A stretch of DNA of 64,000 bases from Clostridium chromiireducens (GCF_002029255.1 NZ_MZGT01000012.1:32427-96426), one strand, 5' to 3'; shown: positions 50,265-61,296, numbered from the stretch's first letter. The notes: a model not told the origin generated them from the letters alone. Translations and numbers: made by a program.

Positions 50265-52031
50265 CTATCTATAATTTTGAATTACAACTTGAATACTAGT
50301 ATTACCATTATATTCATTGATACTCGGATAAAATACTAAATCCATTACCACATCATTATACGCACCATCGTAAAGTTTCTGCAATTCCCCTTTTCCGTAC
50401 TTACTACCTATTCCATCTTCAAATTCATTGATATCACCAAAATAAATAGCATCTAAAGCCTTATTTAATTTAGTTTTTAACTTTAACTTCAATACATTTC
50501 TATTCTTGCCAAGTACTGTTGCTTTTAGTATATTGATATTTTTTTCTGCAAATAAAGGTTTAGAATTTGACCTACCAAACGGCTCAAGCCTACCTAAATC
50601 ATCAATTAACTGATAATTTATTTCATCCAATGGTAACACACAGTCAATAGTAACTTTTCTTAATAATTCTTCATCACTTAATGTCGTATTTTCATTTAAT
50701 CTTTTTCTAAACTCATCTATGTTCTCTTCCTTTAACGAAAATCCTGCTGCCATAGGATGACCACCAAATTTTTCAAGGAGATCCTTACATTTAATCAGTT
50801 CTTCAAACATGTTATATTCCTCTATTGATCTGCCTGAACCCTTTGCTCCATGTTCTGCTTTTGTAATTATTAAAGTTGGAACATTATACTTTTCTTTTAT
50901 TCTACCTGCTATAATTCCTGCTAAACTTTCATGTATATCTGGAATATATATAACGAAAACTTTATCCTGTATCATTCCATTCTTCTCTATAATTTCTATT
51001 GCAGTTTCAACACCATTCATAGTCATTTCTTTACGTTCTGCATTTAACTTAACCAATTCCTTAGCAAGCCTTACTGCATTTTCTTCATCCTCTGAAAGCA
51101 ATAGTTCTAATCCCCTCTTGGCTGAATCTAACCTTCCTGATGCATTTATACAAGGTCCAATAATAAACCCCAAGTGATATACTGTTAGTGTTTTATCAGT
51201 AAGTTCACATTCTCTTATCAGCTCTTGCAAGCCTAAGTTAGTTGTTTTATTTATAAACTCTAACCCTTTTTTTACAAACACTCTATTTTCATCAACTAAG
51301 TCTACAACATCACATACTGTAGCTATAGCTAAAAATTCTATAAATTTATAACATTCTCTTTTATCTATATTAAGCGTTTCATAAAGAACTTCTACAAGTT
51401 TAAATGCCACTCCTGCCCCACATAATTGCTTAAAGGAATAACAGCATTCACTTTGCTTTGGATTCACTACTGCATCAGCACTTAAACTGACAAATTCTCT
51501 AACATTGTTTTCATTTTCAACGAATGGTATATCGTGATGATCTGTAACTATCACGGTAATTCCTAAATCTTTAGCATACTTTATTTGTTCAATAGCTGAT
51601 ATTCCGTTATCGCAGGTAAGAATAGTATCAACACCATCTTCCTTAGCCTGTTTTATTATATCTATATTGATTCCGTATCCATCTTTTATTCTATCTGGAA
51701 TTTCGTAATCTACATTTGCATTACACCTTTTCAGCGCTTTATATAAAATGTAAATACTTATTACGCCATCTACATCATAGTCACCAACAATCCTAATTTT
51801 GCTATTTTGATCTATTTTCTCTTTAAGTATATCTACTGCTCTTTCTAAATCTTTCATTCCTCTCGGATTGTGGAACTTATCAAAGTCTGGATTTATGTAA
51901 CTTTTTATCATTTCATCATCTATAATATTTCTATTCACTATAAGTTTACACACCAATTCTGTCAGTGCGTATTTTTTAGACATATGTTTATAATCAGCTT
52001 TTATATTCTTTACAAACCATCTTTCCGCCAT
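50265..52031 (-). CDS. recJ: Single-stranded-DNA exonuclease RecJ
   Basis: RecJ degrades single-stranded DNA 5' to 3' in repair and recombination. The 588-residue protein has the DHH-family motifs IRIVGDYDVDGVISIYILYK, LTCDNGISAIEQI and VIVTDHHDIPF. A DHHA1-type region follows with SGRSIEEYNMFEELIKCKDL and LEKFGGHPMAAGFSL. The ATG at 52031 follows AAAGGAGG. The open frame continues 65 codons upstream, but only through hairpin copy C, so the longer start is rejected. Confidence 0.94.
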   Translation of the reverse strand: MAERWFVKNIKADYKHMSKKYALTELVCKLIVNRNIIDDEMIKSYINPDFDKFHNPRGMKDLERAVDILKEKIDQNSKIRIVGDYDVDGVISIYILYKALKRCNANVDYEIPDRIKDGYGINIDIIKQAKEDGVDTILTCDNGISAIEQIKYAKDLGITVIVTDHHDIPFVENENNVREFVSLSADAVVNPKQSECCYSFKQLCGAGVAFKLVEVLYETLNIDKRECYKFIEFLAIATVCDVVDLVDENRVFVKKGLEFINKTTNLGLQELIRECELTDKTLTVYHLGFIIGPCINASGRLDSAKRGLELLLSEDEENAVRLAKELVKLNAERKEMTMNGVETAIEIIEKNGMIQDKVFVIYIPDIHESLAGIIAGRIKEKYNVPTLIITKAEHGAKGSGRSIEEYNMFEELIKCKDLLEKFGGHPMAAGFSLKEENIDEFRKRLNENTTLSDEELLRKVTIDCVLPLDEINYQLIDDLGRLEPFGRSNSKPLFAEKNINILKATVLGKNRNVLKLKLKTKLNKALDAIYFGDINEFEDGIGSKYGKGELQKLYDGAYNDVVMDLVFYPSINEYNGNTSIQVVIQNYR

Positions 52032-52086
52032 GTTTCCTCCTTTAATTTTTCGTAGCCGCGAAATATAAAAATACTTGCAGTATGAG

Positions 52087-52331
52087 TATAATTTATAGTT
52101 ACATCTAAACAACCGAAATTGAATATATGTGTTTGCTCCGGTTCCCTGAAGATTTTGCTGGATGATTCTAAGAATATAGGTTGTGCCCAAAGTGCTTGCT
52201 TCAAAGACACAGCTTTGAACAAGCACATTTGGAACAACTTATATTCTAAGAATCACGACCAGCAAAATCTTCTATAAACACTGTGCAAAAACATATATTC
52301 AATTTCTTTGTTTATTGTAAATTTAAAGTAG
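52087..52331 (+). repeat. Long-hairpin intergenic element, copy C
   Basis: A hairpin of about 245 nt. AACAACCGAAATTGAATATA and AGATTTTGCTGG.TGATTCTAAGAATATA on the left pair with their complements on the right. The core GGTTGTGCCCAAAGTGCTTG / CAAGCACATTTGGAACAACT is a diverged form of the family core in the orientation of copy A. It lies about 55 bases upstream of the recJ start, so it could sit in the recJ leader. Confidence 0.85.
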
Positions 52332-52422
52332 ATCCTTTTATTCAAGCAAGTATTTTTATATTTCTTTTGTAAGCAATACCTCTTCATTAATGTGCATTCT
52401 CAATTTTCTGTGCTAGGTATTT

Positions 52423-52673
52423 GTGTAGTACCTAAAGTAAATTGGATACAAAGAAATAAAATACATATATGTGAAGTCAGGCATTGAAATATAAGCTGAT
52501 GGAATATCTTAATGGCAAGTTGTTCCACTTTTGCTTGTCCTGCGCTTGTCACAGGAGCATGCAGAAGTGGTGCAACTTTCCATTTAGATATTCCCAGCGA
52601 AATTTTTCACAGCCCTGCGGAACATATATGTATTTTATTTCGGTTGATTACCACTTCACTTTAAGTTCTGCAC
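52423..52673 (-). repeat. Long-hairpin intergenic element, copy B
   Basis: A 251-nt imperfect hairpin. Its reverse complement matches copy A closely along nearly the whole length, including CATATATGTTCCGCAG, CTGTGAAAAATTTCGCTG and GCACCACTTCTGCATGCTCC. It ends seven bases before the stop codon of the DJ-1/PfpI gene, the same gap seen for copy E. Copies C and B together fill the recJ-DJ-1 gap, with only a 91-base AT-rich spacer between them. Confidence 0.88.
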
Positions 52674-52680
52674 AATACAT

Positions 52681-53235
52681 TTATTTCATGAACATTTTAT
52701 ATAACATTCCAGATGAAATTCCTTCTACTTTATGATCATATCCTAGAACTTCTAGTAATTTATATGAGAATGCCATTGCTGTTGCCGGCCCCCTACTAGT
52801 TATAATATTTTTATCAACTACTACTGCATCTTCTAAATATTCACAATTTGGCAATTCATCCTCGTATCCTGGATAAGATGTTAAGTTAATACCTTCTGTG
52901 ATTCCTGCTCTCCCAAGGACTATTGGTCCTGCACAAATTGCCCCTATTAACTTACCTTCTTTATTTTGTTTTTTAATAAATCTTATTACTCTATCATCAT
53001 CTCTTAAGTTAGTTGCTCCAGGCACTCCTCCTGGAATTACAACCAAATCATACTCCATATCTTCATCAAAAATTTTATCTGCCTGAACTGATAACTCATG
53101 ACTTGATTTTACCACTTTTTCTTCTCCAATCGATACTAAATCACAAGTCACATCTGCTCTTCTCATTATATCTGATACAGTTAAAGCCTCAATTTCTTCA
53201 AACCCTTCTGCTAATAATACGCATACTTTCTTCAT
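52681..53235 (-). CDS. DJ-1/PfpI family protein
   Basis: This 184-residue protein has the DJ-1/PfpI fold. The nucleophilic cysteine lies in IGAICAGPIVLGRAGI (near residue 106), with VVIPGGVPGATNLRD and a conserved acidic residue in LLAEGFEEIEALTVSDIMRR. Family members act as protein/nucleotide deglycases, chaperones or glyoxalases; the subfamily here (YajL/ThiJ-like) cannot be assigned a substrate. AAAGGAGG precedes the ATG. It is 131 bases downstream of the topoisomerase A subunit, past a terminator. Confidence 0.9.
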   Translation of the reverse strand: MKKVCVLLAEGFEEIEALTVSDIMRRADVTCDLVSIGEEKVVKSSHELSVQADKIFDEDMEYDLVVIPGGVPGATNLRDDDRVIRFIKKQNKEGKLIGAICAGPIVLGRAGITEGINLTSYPGYEDELPNCEYLEDAVVVDKNIITSRGPATAMAFSYKLLEVLGYDHKVEGISSGMLYKMFMK

Positions 53236-53255
53236 GAAAATTCCTCCTTTAATTT

Positions 53256-53294
53256 AAATAAAAAGGATATTCTAAATCATCTTTAGAACATCCT
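53256..53294 (-). terminator. Terminator between the topoisomerase A subunit and the DJ-1 gene
   Basis: On the minus strand AGGATGTTCTAAA and TTTAGAATATCCT form a 13-bp stem with one mismatch and a five-base loop, followed by TTTTTATTT. It ends the topoisomerase transcript just upstream of the DJ-1 ribosome binding site. Confidence 0.85.
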
Positions 53295-53366
53295 CATTCT
53301 ATAATTTCTCTAATTATACTTACATTATACCACCAGCACATACAAGTTAAAAGTTATAATTTATAA

Positions 53367-56282
53367 TTAGTTTAGTGTCACATCTTTTATCTCATCATCA
53401 AGTACAATCATCATTATGTTCGTACCTCTACCGGCTCTATTTTGTAATTTAACATCATCTATTTTAACCACTGATTTCACCTTGGACTTAGAAGTTAGAA
53501 GTACTTGAGTACTATCAGACGATAAAGTGATACTATTTTCTTCATTGCTTGTGTATTTACTATGATATTTTCCAAAAATAACTGCATCCTCGTCTCTCAA
53601 GCTTATTCCTGTAACTCCTGAAGCCACTTTTCCCATAACACTAACATTTTCAACTGGGAATTTTATAGCCATTCCTTTTTTAGTTATCATTATAAGATGA
53701 CCAAATTTCATTTTATTTATTTCTACTGAGACAACTTCATCATCATCAAATTTAAATTTATAGAATACTTGTCTAAAGAAGTCACCTTCAAATTCCTTTA
53801 ATTGAGTCTTTTTCACCATACCCTTTTTAGTAAAAGTATATATACCTGACTCATCATCATAAATATCAATAGAAACTAAACTAATAATCTTTTCACCTTT
53901 TTCTAACTTACCTAAAAATGATTCTACTGAAATTTCTTCATTTAAAACATTCTTCATTAGAAATACCGGAACTTTATATACATATCCTTTGTTACTAAAC
54001 ATCAATAATTCTTTTAGTGAGTTAGTTTTAACTTTTAGAGAATCTTCTTTAATTCTTTCAAAAGATTTAAGTTTATTTTTATCTGTAATCCCCAGACTTA
54101 ATTCAAAGTATTCGATCTCATCGCTATCTTCTATATTTACTATTTCATCATTTTGTGAGAAGTTGAATAGTTGAACAGGTAGTATATTTCTAGGTGTATC
54201 TTCAAGAGCTTTTACTTCAAGAGTAAACTCCAACCCTTGTTTACTTTTAACCTTTAAGAACTTATTTTCATCTTCAATCGATCTAATTGACACATCAACT
54301 AAATCATCCTCATCCCTAAGCTTTAAAGCTTGCAGCTTTGCATAAGCGGTTTGGAATTTATCCAGTGAACTTAATTTAATTCCACCATGTTTTGTTATAA
54401 ATCTAAATGCTTTATTGGGGTTGAAATTTTCTAAAGATATAACCGAAACTATCTTCTCGTTTTCAAGATTCAAAGTCTTAATAATTTCATCTAATCTTTG
54501 GCCCTTTTCTTTCCACTTTAATTCCGGAATATTAATCCCCTTAGTTTGATACATAAATCCTTTATCTGTAAATATAAGAACCGTATCTTTTGTATTTGAG
54601 CTTATTAAATATTTAAGTGAATCTCCCTCTCTATATTCAATATCTTCCGGATTTGAACTTGACCTATTGTAATTTTTAAGAGGTATTCTCTTAGCAAATC
54701 CGTCTTTCGATACAGTAATCATAACGTCTTCTACTATTATCAGCTCTTCAATATCAATTTTACTTTCATTGTCATCGTGTATTATTTCAGTTCTTCTTTT
54801 ATCTGAATATTTATCACTTACTTCTTGCAATTCGCTTTTAACTACTCTTAATAGTTCCTTTTCGCTTGATAATATTTTCTCAAGTTTCTTTATTAGTTTT
54901 TCAAGCTGAGCATATTCTTTTTCGAATATCTCTATTTCAAGACCTGTCAGTCTATATAACATAAGTTCTAATATTGCCTGTGCCTGTGCTTCTGAAAATT
55001 TAAATTTACTTATCAAATTATCTGATGCATCTTTCTTTGATTTTGATGCTCTAATAGTTGCTATAACTTCATCTAGTATGCTTATAGCCTTAATGAATCC
55101 TTCAACAATATGATGCCTCTTTTTAGCTACATCAAGCTCTTTTTGTGTTCTTCTTGTAATTATTTCTTTTTGATGTTCAACATAATATCTTATTATAGCT
55201 TTTAAGCTCATAGTTTCTGGTTTTCCATTAGCAAGAGCAACCATATTAAAGCTTATATTACATTGTAAATCTGTTTTCTTAAATAAATATTTCAGCACCT
55301 TATCGGCTATATCTTCATCAACGTTTTTCTTCAGTTCTACTACAGCTCTTATTCCATTTCTATCAGATTCATCTCTTATATCTGTTATAGATTCTAATGC
55401 CTTTGCATGCCTTTTATCTCCAGTCATTTCAGATATGGTCTGAAGTATCCTAGCCTTGTTTCTTCTGTATGGAAACTCAGTTATTACAATACCTAATCTT
55501 CCATTCTCTAATTTTTCAATGTTTGTTTTAGCTCTATATGCGACTTTTCCTTCGCCTGTTTCATAAGCAGACAATATTGATTTTTCACCAATTAAGATAC
55601 CACCTGTAGGCAGATCTGGCCCTTTTATATGGTCCATGAGCTCTGCCGTAGTTATATCATTATTATCTATATAAGCTAAAACCCCATTAGTTACTTCTCC
55701 TAAATTATGTGGTGGTATATTAGTTGCAAGACCAACCGCTATACCAAACGTACCATTTACCAAAAGATTAGGATATCTGCTTGGCAAAACTTTTGGTTCC
55801 ATCTCACTATCTGAATAGTTTGGAACCATATCAACAGTATCTTTTTCAATATCACGAAGCATTTCCATAGCTATAGGCGAAAGCCTTGCTTCCGTATACC
55901 TCATTGCTGCAGCTCCATCACCATCAATAGAACCCCAGTTTCCATGACCCTCTATTAAAGGTGCTCTTGTTGAAAACTCTTGCGCTAAGATTACCATGGA
56001 CTCGTACACTGATGAGTCTCCATGGGGATGGTATTTACCTAAGATATCTCCAACAATTCTTGCAGACTTATAGTAAGGTCTATCCGGAAAAGCCTTCAGC
56101 ATATATGAACCGTATAAAATTCTTCTATGAACAGGTTTAAGACCATCTCTAACATCTGGAAGCGCTCTATCTTTAGCAACTTCTATCGCATATGGTAAAT
56201 AATTTTCTGGCATTGCTTCCTCTAACGGTATGCCAATTATATTATTATCCCTTGGAATAAGGGGTTCATTTTTTTTTGCCAT
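53367..56282 (-). CDS. parC: Type IIA topoisomerase subunit A (ParC/GyrA-like)
   Basis: This 971-residue protein cuts and reseals double-stranded DNA with the B subunit encoded just upstream. The quinolone-region sequence is [20 protein letters not shown], and the catalytic tyrosine lies in [14 protein letters not shown] near residue 120. Ser and Glu at the usual resistance positions look wild type. The C-terminal beta-pinwheel (about 500-971) lacks the QRRGGKG GyrA-box, so topoisomerase IV (ParC) is favoured over gyrase, which clostridia normally encode near oriC. AAAGGAG precedes the ATG. Confidence 0.88.
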   Translation of the reverse strand: MAKKNEPLIPRDNNIIGIPLEEAMPENYLPYAIEVAKDRALPDVRDGLKPVHRRILYGSYMLKAFPDRPYYKSARIVGDILGKYHPHGDSSVYESMVILAQEFSTRAPLIEGHGNWGSIDGDGAAAMRYTEARLSPIAMEMLRDIEKDTVDMVPNYSDSEMEPKVLPSRYPNLLVNGTFGIAVGLATNIPPHNLGEVTNGVLAYIDNNDITTAELMDHIKGPDLPTGGILIGEKSILSAYETGEGKVAYRAKTNIEKLENGRLGIVITEFPYRRNKARILQTISEMTGDKRHAKALESITDIRDESDRNGIRAVVELKKNVDEDIADKVLKYLFKKTDLQCNISFNMVALANGKPETMSLKAIIRYYVEHQKEIITRRTQKELDVAKKRHHIVEGFIKAISILDEVIATIRASKSKKDASDNLISKFKFSEAQAQAILELMLYRLTGLEIEIFEKEYAQLEKLIKKLEKILSSEKELLRVVKSELQEVSDKYSDKRRTEIIHDDNESKIDIEELIIVEDVMITVSKDGFAKRIPLKNYNRSSSNPEDIEYREGDSLKYLISSNTKDTVLIFTDKGFMYQTKGINIPELKWKEKGQRLDEIIKTLNLENEKIVSVISLENFNPNKAFRFITKHGGIKLSSLDKFQTAYAKLQALKLRDEDDLVDVSIRSIEDENKFLKVKSKQGLEFTLEVKALEDTPRNILPVQLFNFSQNDEIVNIEDSDEIEYFELSLGITDKNKLKSFERIKEDSLKVKTNSLKELLMFSNKGYVYKVPVFLMKNVLNEEISVESFLGKLEKGEKIISLVSIDIYDDESGIYTFTKKGMVKKTQLKEFEGDFFRQVFYKFKFDDDEVVSVEINKMKFGHLIMITKKGMAIKFPVENVSVMGKVASGVTGISLRDEDAVIFGKYHSKYTSNEENSITLSSDSTQVLLTSKSKVKSVVKIDDVKLQNRAGRGTNIMMIVLDDEIKDVTLN

Positions 56283-56308
56283 AGTTTTTCTCCTTTTTAG
56301 TTTATAAA

Positions 56309-58258
56309 TTAAAATTCTCCGTATTTATACATATAATTCTTTCTAGGTTCAACAATATCACCCATTAAAAGTGAAACCATTTTTTCAGCTTTTGCTGCAT
56401 CGTCAATAGTAACTTGAAGCAATGTTCTACTTTCTGGATTTAATGTTGTATCCCACAATTGATCAGGATTCATTTCTCCAAGTCCTTTGTATCTTTGGAT
56501 TAATGCTCCTTTACCAACTTGTTTTTTTACACTTTCTAGGTCATCATCGCTATATGCATACTTAGCTATAGTTTTTCCTTTTGTTTCTTTATACACTTTA
56601 TATAAAGGAGGTTGAGCTAAATACAAATGCCCATTTGCTATTAATGGCCTCATATATCTATAAACATAGGTCATCCAAAGTGTCCTGATATGATATCCAT
56701 CTACGTCAGCATCACTCATTATTATTATCTTGTCGTACTTCAAATCTTCTTCTCTATAATTATCTAGAGTTCCAGTTCCAATCGCAGTATTAAATATCTT
56801 TAATTCCTCTGATGCTAAAACATTTTCAAGTTTTTGCTTTTCTGTATTCATTATCTTACCTTTTGAGGGCATTATAGTTTGGAATCTTCTGTCCCTCGCT
56901 TGTTTCGCGGAACCTCCTGCTGAATCTCCCTCAACAACTATAAATTCATTTACAGTTTTATCCCTCATAGTACATACTGCAACCTTACCTGCTAGCGGTG
57001 CAGTTCCCTTACCAATTTTCTTCTTTTCTGCTTCATTTATCTTTTTAATTTTGTCTCTTCTTTTAGCAGCCTCTAAAGCATTATTTATTATACTTGTTGC
57101 TAAGGTTTTATTATCCTCAATCCATTCAGAAAATTTTGTAAAAACCAAATCATTCATCATAGTATACGCTTCATTATTACCAAGCTTAGTCTTAGTCTGA
57201 CCTTCAAAAACAGGATTAGTAATTTTTATTCTTACTATAGCCGTCATTCCTTCTCTTAAGTCATCACCTTCAAACTCTTTATCCTTCTCTTTAACTAACC
57301 CAAGTTTTTTGGCCCATTCCTTAAAAGCTCTCGTCATTCCTGTTTTAAACCCTGTTTCATGAGTTCCAGCTTCAGTTGTCGGAATATTATTAACATAACT
57401 TGCAATAGTCTCAGTTGTAGAGTCAGTAAATTGAATACAAACTTCCCCATACATTTGAATATTTCCAACTGTTCTCTCGCCATCAAATATTATAGGCGTT
57501 TCATGAATTGGTGTCTTACTCTCATTTAGATAATTAATGAAATCTAAAAGTCCATTTTCTGAATAATACTCTTTAGTGATTTCTTGTCCTTTTCTTTTAT
57601 CTATTAATTCTAATGTTATTCCTTTATTTTGAAATGCCAGCTCTTGTAACCTGCTGTCTATTATGTCAAATTTAAATTCAGTTGTTGAAAAAACTTCGGC
57701 ATCTGGTTTAAATGTTATCCTAGTCCCAACCTTATCTGTCTTTCCAATTATCTTTAAGCCTCCGACGGCTGTTCCTGGCATATCCCTTTTTAATTCTTTG
57801 TCAAAGGCATATTCAAATCTTTGTCTATATATATTACCATTTTGATATACTTCAACTTCTAACCATTTTGATAATGCATTCACAACAGCTGCTCCAACTC
57901 CATGAAGTCCACCAGAAGTTTTATAGTTTTTATTATCAAACTTTCCTCCTGTGTGCAACTCAGTAAATACCATTTCCACTCCAGATTTCTTTTTAATTGG
58001 ATGTATTCCAGTAGGTATACCTCTACCATTATCAACCACTGTAATACTTTTATCTTCATTTAAAATTATAGTAACTTTATTTCCATATCCATTTGCTATT
58101 TCATCTATGGAGTTATCAATTATTTCCCATATACAATGATGTAATCCCTTACTTCCAGTAGAACCAATGTACATACCTGGTCTTATTCTTACAGGTTCTA
58201 ATTTTTCAAGTGATGTTAGATCTGTTACATCATAAGCATTAGTATTCTTTAATTCCAT
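56309..58258 (-). CDS. parE: Type IIA topoisomerase subunit B (ParE/GyrB-like)
   Basis: This 649-residue ATPase subunit has GHKL motifs ([47 protein letters not shown]). The Toprim residues are in [20 protein letters not shown] and [20 protein letters not shown], and a C-terminal [20 protein letters not shown] block follows. With the A subunit 26 bases downstream it forms one operon. The metal-binding and ATP residues are intact. Assignment as ParE rather than a second GyrB rests on its partner lacking a GyrA-box and on non-oriC context. Confidence 0.9.
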   Translation of the reverse strand: MELKNTNAYDVTDLTSLEKLEPVRIRPGMYIGSTGSKGLHHCIWEIIDNSIDEIANGYGNKVTIILNEDKSITVVDNGRGIPTGIHPIKKKSGVEMVFTELHTGGKFDNKNYKTSGGLHGVGAAVVNALSKWLEVEVYQNGNIYRQRFEYAFDKELKRDMPGTAVGGLKIIGKTDKVGTRITFKPDAEVFSTTEFKFDIIDSRLQELAFQNKGITLELIDKRKGQEITKEYYSENGLLDFINYLNESKTPIHETPIIFDGERTVGNIQMYGEVCIQFTDSTTETIASYVNNIPTTEAGTHETGFKTGMTRAFKEWAKKLGLVKEKDKEFEGDDLREGMTAIVRIKITNPVFEGQTKTKLGNNEAYTMMNDLVFTKFSEWIEDNKTLATSIINNALEAAKRRDKIKKINEAEKKKIGKGTAPLAGKVAVCTMRDKTVNEFIVVEGDSAGGSAKQARDRRFQTIMPSKGKIMNTEKQKLENVLASEELKIFNTAIGTGTLDNYREEDLKYDKIIIMSDADVDGYHIRTLWMTYVYRYMRPLIANGHLYLAQPPLYKVYKETKGKTIAKYAYSDDDLESVKKQVGKGALIQRYKGLGEMNPDQLWDTTLNPESRTLLQVTIDDAAKAEKMVSLLMGDIVEPRKNYMYKYGEF

Positions 58259-58571
58259 AAAATTCCTCCATCTTGAACACCAGTTCGTATTTTATCAAAA
58301 ATTCTTCTACTCTTAAGAATATACTTCCTTTCTGCTTCATTGTCAAAAGAAACTTAGGCAGATAAGTGAGAATCCCAAAAGTTATTACTCTTATTTTATT
58401 CAAATTCCTAAATAATATTAATATTATTATCTCTCAAACTAATAAAGAGTGTACTATCAAACTCAATAATACACTCTTAAAAATACAAATTTATTAAATT
58501 TCATTAATAACTTCTTTGTAAATATAACTCAGAAATTAAAATATTACTTAGAAACTACAATTTTCAAAAAA
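58259..58571. other. Gene-free stretch between the membrane glycosyltransferase and parE
   Basis: This stretch holds the parE promoter region, in which I see no clear element, and the hairpin at 58445-58478. I saw nothing else recognisable. Confidence 0.5.
58445..58478. terminator. Bidirectional-looking terminator hairpin
   Basis: AAGAGTGTA / TACACTCTT arms with a short internal mismatch close an AT-rich loop. Flanking T-runs are weak on both strands. It lies downstream of no gene on the plus strand and about 220 bases upstream of the parE start, so its role is unclear; it could be a structured leader element of parE or a relic. Confidence 0.4.
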
Positions 58572-59960
58572 CTATACATCACATATTTCTATCTTTCTAA
58601 CATGCTTAGTATGGCTCCATTCCTTATTGTTTTTATTTAAAATACCTTGAATTGTTATTGGGAACCATGTTAGTGTATAGAAACTATATAGCCAAAATCT
58701 AAAGAATAAAATTAATTCTTTCTTTCCGAGCAATATTCCTGTTAATATTAAAAATACTATGTTATATCCAAATCCTATTACCCATGCAAGCATCCAATTT
58801 TGAATACTAGTAGTTAAATACGGAACTAAAAAAACATTGCTTGAATATAAAACCATCATTATCATAAATGGTTTAGTAATTTTTCTATCAATCGCCAGTG
58901 TCAGTGGAGTAAGTAAAAATTGAATAACTGCAAATGCTTTAAATCCAAAATCACTAAATAAATAATTTATAATAAATATGTTTACACCACTAGTATTTGC
59001 CTGTATCAATGTTAATATTGTTGATATACCAATTAGTAATGTAACAAAAGGCTGTAGCACATATATTGCGCAATCAAACATATAAAATTTTCTTTGAACT
59101 ATTGATTTCATAAGCAATTTAAAGAAATATCTTGAAGCAACATCTGCAAAACCTTGCATCCATCTCTTTCTTTGTGACCATGACTGCTTTAATTTTAGTG
59201 GTTTTTCATCATATATTATAGCATCATGAGCCCAACCTACTTTTTCTCCATTTAAAACAAGTTTACACGTAAACTCTAAATCTTCTGTTAAACATGTAGC
59301 ACCCCAGCCCAATTTCTTTAATGTAGCTGTTTCTATCGCAAATCCTGTTCCTCCAATTTGGTTTGAAAGTCCCACATTTGCTCTGGCTAATTGATACATT
59401 CTGTTTTGAGTCCAAAAAGCTATTGAGTACGATGCTGCAATCCAAGAATCTTCTGGATTTTTACTATCTATATAACCCTGTACAACTTTATATCCTTCTC
59501 CCATTTTAGAGTTAATTTCCTTTAAGAAATCTTTATGTACTAAATTATCTGCATCAAATATTGCTATAGCATCATATTGTTTTTCCATAGCAAACAATTT
59601 TGAAAACATCCACTCTAATGCATAACCTTTACCTCTTTTGTCTTTTGCAAATCGTTCACAAACATTAACACCATAGCCTTTAGCTATTTTAGCTGTATTA
59701 TCTGTACAATTATCTGCAATAACGAAAACATCATACATGTCCTTAGGATAATCTAACTTTAACATGCTCTCAATAAGACTACCAATTACAACTTCTTCAT
59801 TATGTGCCGCAATTAACAATGCAAATTTGTTTTTAGGTGTATAATTCTTTTTTTCTTTTCTTCTAAATAATCCTATAAACCCTAAAACTAAATAATAACA
59901 TATTATTGCAAAAACAAAAATTTGAAAAAATGCTGTTATGGTAAAAATATATTTTCCCAT
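58572..59960 (-). CDS. Membrane glycosyltransferase family 2 (polysaccharide synthase type)
   Basis: This 462-residue protein resembles PgaC/IcaA and other processive GT2 synthases. A transmembrane segment near residues 5-30 (FTITAFFQIFVFAIICYYLV) is followed by the GT-A domain: FALLIAAHNEEVVIGSLIES, FVIADNCTDNTAKIAKGYGV, AIFDADNLVHKDFL, and TEDLEFTCKL. The processivity motif QRKRW lies in SWSQRKRWMQGFADV. Four to five C-terminal transmembrane segments follow. ATG at 59960 suits the AGGAG; a GTG three codons earlier overlaps it. No PilZ domain is visible. The product polymer is unknown. Confidence 0.85.
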   Translation of the reverse strand: MGKYIFTITAFFQIFVFAIICYYLVLGFIGLFRRKEKKNYTPKNKFALLIAAHNEEVVIGSLIESMLKLDYPKDMYDVFVIADNCTDNTAKIAKGYGVNVCERFAKDKRGKGYALEWMFSKLFAMEKQYDAIAIFDADNLVHKDFLKEINSKMGEGYKVVQGYIDSKNPEDSWIAASYSIAFWTQNRMYQLARANVGLSNQIGGTGFAIETATLKKLGWGATCLTEDLEFTCKLVLNGEKVGWAHDAIIYDEKPLKLKQSWSQRKRWMQGFADVASRYFFKLLMKSIVQRKFYMFDCAIYVLQPFVTLLIGISTILTLIQANTSGVNIFIINYLFSDFGFKAFAVIQFLLTPLTLAIDRKITKPFMIMMVLYSSNVFLVPYLTTSIQNWMLAWVIGFGYNIVFLILTGILLGKKELILFFRFWLYSFYTLTWFPITIQGILNKNNKEWSHTKHVRKIEICDV

Positions 59961-59969
59961 TACATTCAC

Positions 59970-60306
59970 TCCTAATATTTAATGAGACCTATTCCCATTT
60001 ATTATTTATATATTTACTTCGTACTATACCCATTTAATAATATTTCAACAGAAATAAAAAATCAACCCCATATTTATTAAGATAAGATTAATATTTGCCG
60101 GATTTATTTTTCAAATCCTTGTTTTCTTCTTTATATTTTTTTACTCACCGTCATTTCAGAAAATATATGCAAATTGAATATATTGAACTTTTTAACAATC
60201 AAACCATAATATACTTTAATCAAAATCTCATTATTTAATATATTGTTATTATTCTTTCTTATCTTTATAACTTTTTCAAAATATATTCTTGAATTTAAGT
60301 TTTCGA
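59970..60306. other. Gene-free stretch downstream of rhomboid
   Basis: A 337-base AT-rich stretch between the rhomboid stop and the membrane glycosyltransferase start. It presumably holds the glycosyltransferase promoter, but no clear -35/-10, operator or RNA structure is visible. Confidence 0.4.
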
Positions 60307-61296
60307 TTATTCATTATATTTTCTCATAGTTCTATAAGTAATGTAACCTGCTGTTATACCTCCAATAAGCCCTCCAACATGAGCAAAGTTATCGATATTC
60401 TTTATACTTAACCCTATAAAGAGGTTTATTATTATTATTTGAATTAGACTTGATATATAATTCTTATTTATTCTATTTCTTTCTATAATTGCAAAAGCTA
60501 AAAGTGCTCCAATAAGACCAAATATTCCACCGGAAGCCCCTACCGACAAGCTATTCGGACTCATAATATAACTTAATATCGATGCCGCTATGCATGAAAA
60601 AATATACACTATGAAATATCTGTAGGTTCCATAAACTTGCTGAATTTGAGGTCCTATTATATATAGTGAATACATATTACAAGCTATATGTATTAGTCCT
60701 GAGTGCAAAAAGGCACAAGTTAATAACCTCCAAAACTGCCCTTGTTGAATTAATATATTATATTTAGCACCAAAGTATAATAACACTTTTGAATCTATGT
60801 CTATGAAATTACCTGACAAAAACGCTGTTAGTAAGAATACTATTATATTTATCCCCATTAATATTAACGTTAGTGATTTGTCCTTAAAAAATTTTTCTTC
60901 TCCTCTAACATTTTTCTCATGATTAGCATTTTCGAATATATGCCTTATTGGAATACATGAATTATCACAATAAATAACGCTAGATCTATTCCTATTTATA
61001 ACAAGTTTATTTGCCATAGGTGAATTATCTGTATGTGTATATTCCTCTTTATCAGATAAAATTATCATATTTAAAGAAAATGCTTTTCCTAAAGTTTTTA
61101 TATATTGAACTGCTTCTAAACAATCTATTTGTTCATTTTCTTCATCACATATCAAAATACAGTAGATACCATCTTTTAATTCCTTAATTGCAAGAAATAT
61201 TTCCTTTTTGTGAAAATTACTATAATATTGTTTCATATAGAAATTTTCTCTATCTAATAAAATTTTATAAATTTCATCTCTTTTAATCCTAATCAT
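60307..61296 (-). CDS. Rhomboid family intramembrane serine protease
   Basis: Rhomboids cleave membrane proteins within the bilayer. The first about 150 of 329 residues are a soluble domain (with EENEQIDCLEAVQYIKTLGK); then come six or seven transmembrane helices. The catalytic serine lies in SVGASGGIFGLIGALLAFAI (GxSG) and the histidine in NFAHVGGLIGGITAGYI; the oxyanion-side residues are in GLIHIACNMYSLYIIGPQIQ. This fits bacterial rhomboids of the GluP type, which have a large N-terminal domain, although GluP usually has TPRs at the C terminus. Substrates are unknown. Confidence 0.92.
   Translation of the reverse strand: MIRIKRDEIYKILLDRENFYMKQYYSNFHKKEIFLAIKELKDGIYCILICDEENEQIDCLEAVQYIKTLGKAFSLNMIILSDKEEYTHTDNSPMANKLVINRNRSSVIYCDNSCIPIRHIFENANHEKNVRGEEKFFKDKSLTLILMGINIIVFLLTAFLSGNFIDIDSKVLLYFGAKYNILIQQGQFWRLLTCAFLHSGLIHIACNMYSLYIIGPQIQQVYGTYRYFIVYIFSCIAASILSYIMSPNSLSVGASGGIFGLIGALLAFAIIERNRINKNYISSLIQIIIINLFIGLSIKNIDNFAHVGGLIGGITAGYITYRTMRKYNE

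Noticed and set aside
52032..52226. N-terminal extension of RecJ by 65 residues
   Set aside because: The extension is the translation of hairpin copy C; the ATG at 52031 has AAAGGAGG and matches the normal RecJ start.
53367..58258. Calling the topoisomerase pair DNA gyrase
   Set aside because: The A subunit lacks a visible GyrA-box and the pair is away from oriC-type neighbours, so topoisomerase IV is preferred, though not proven.
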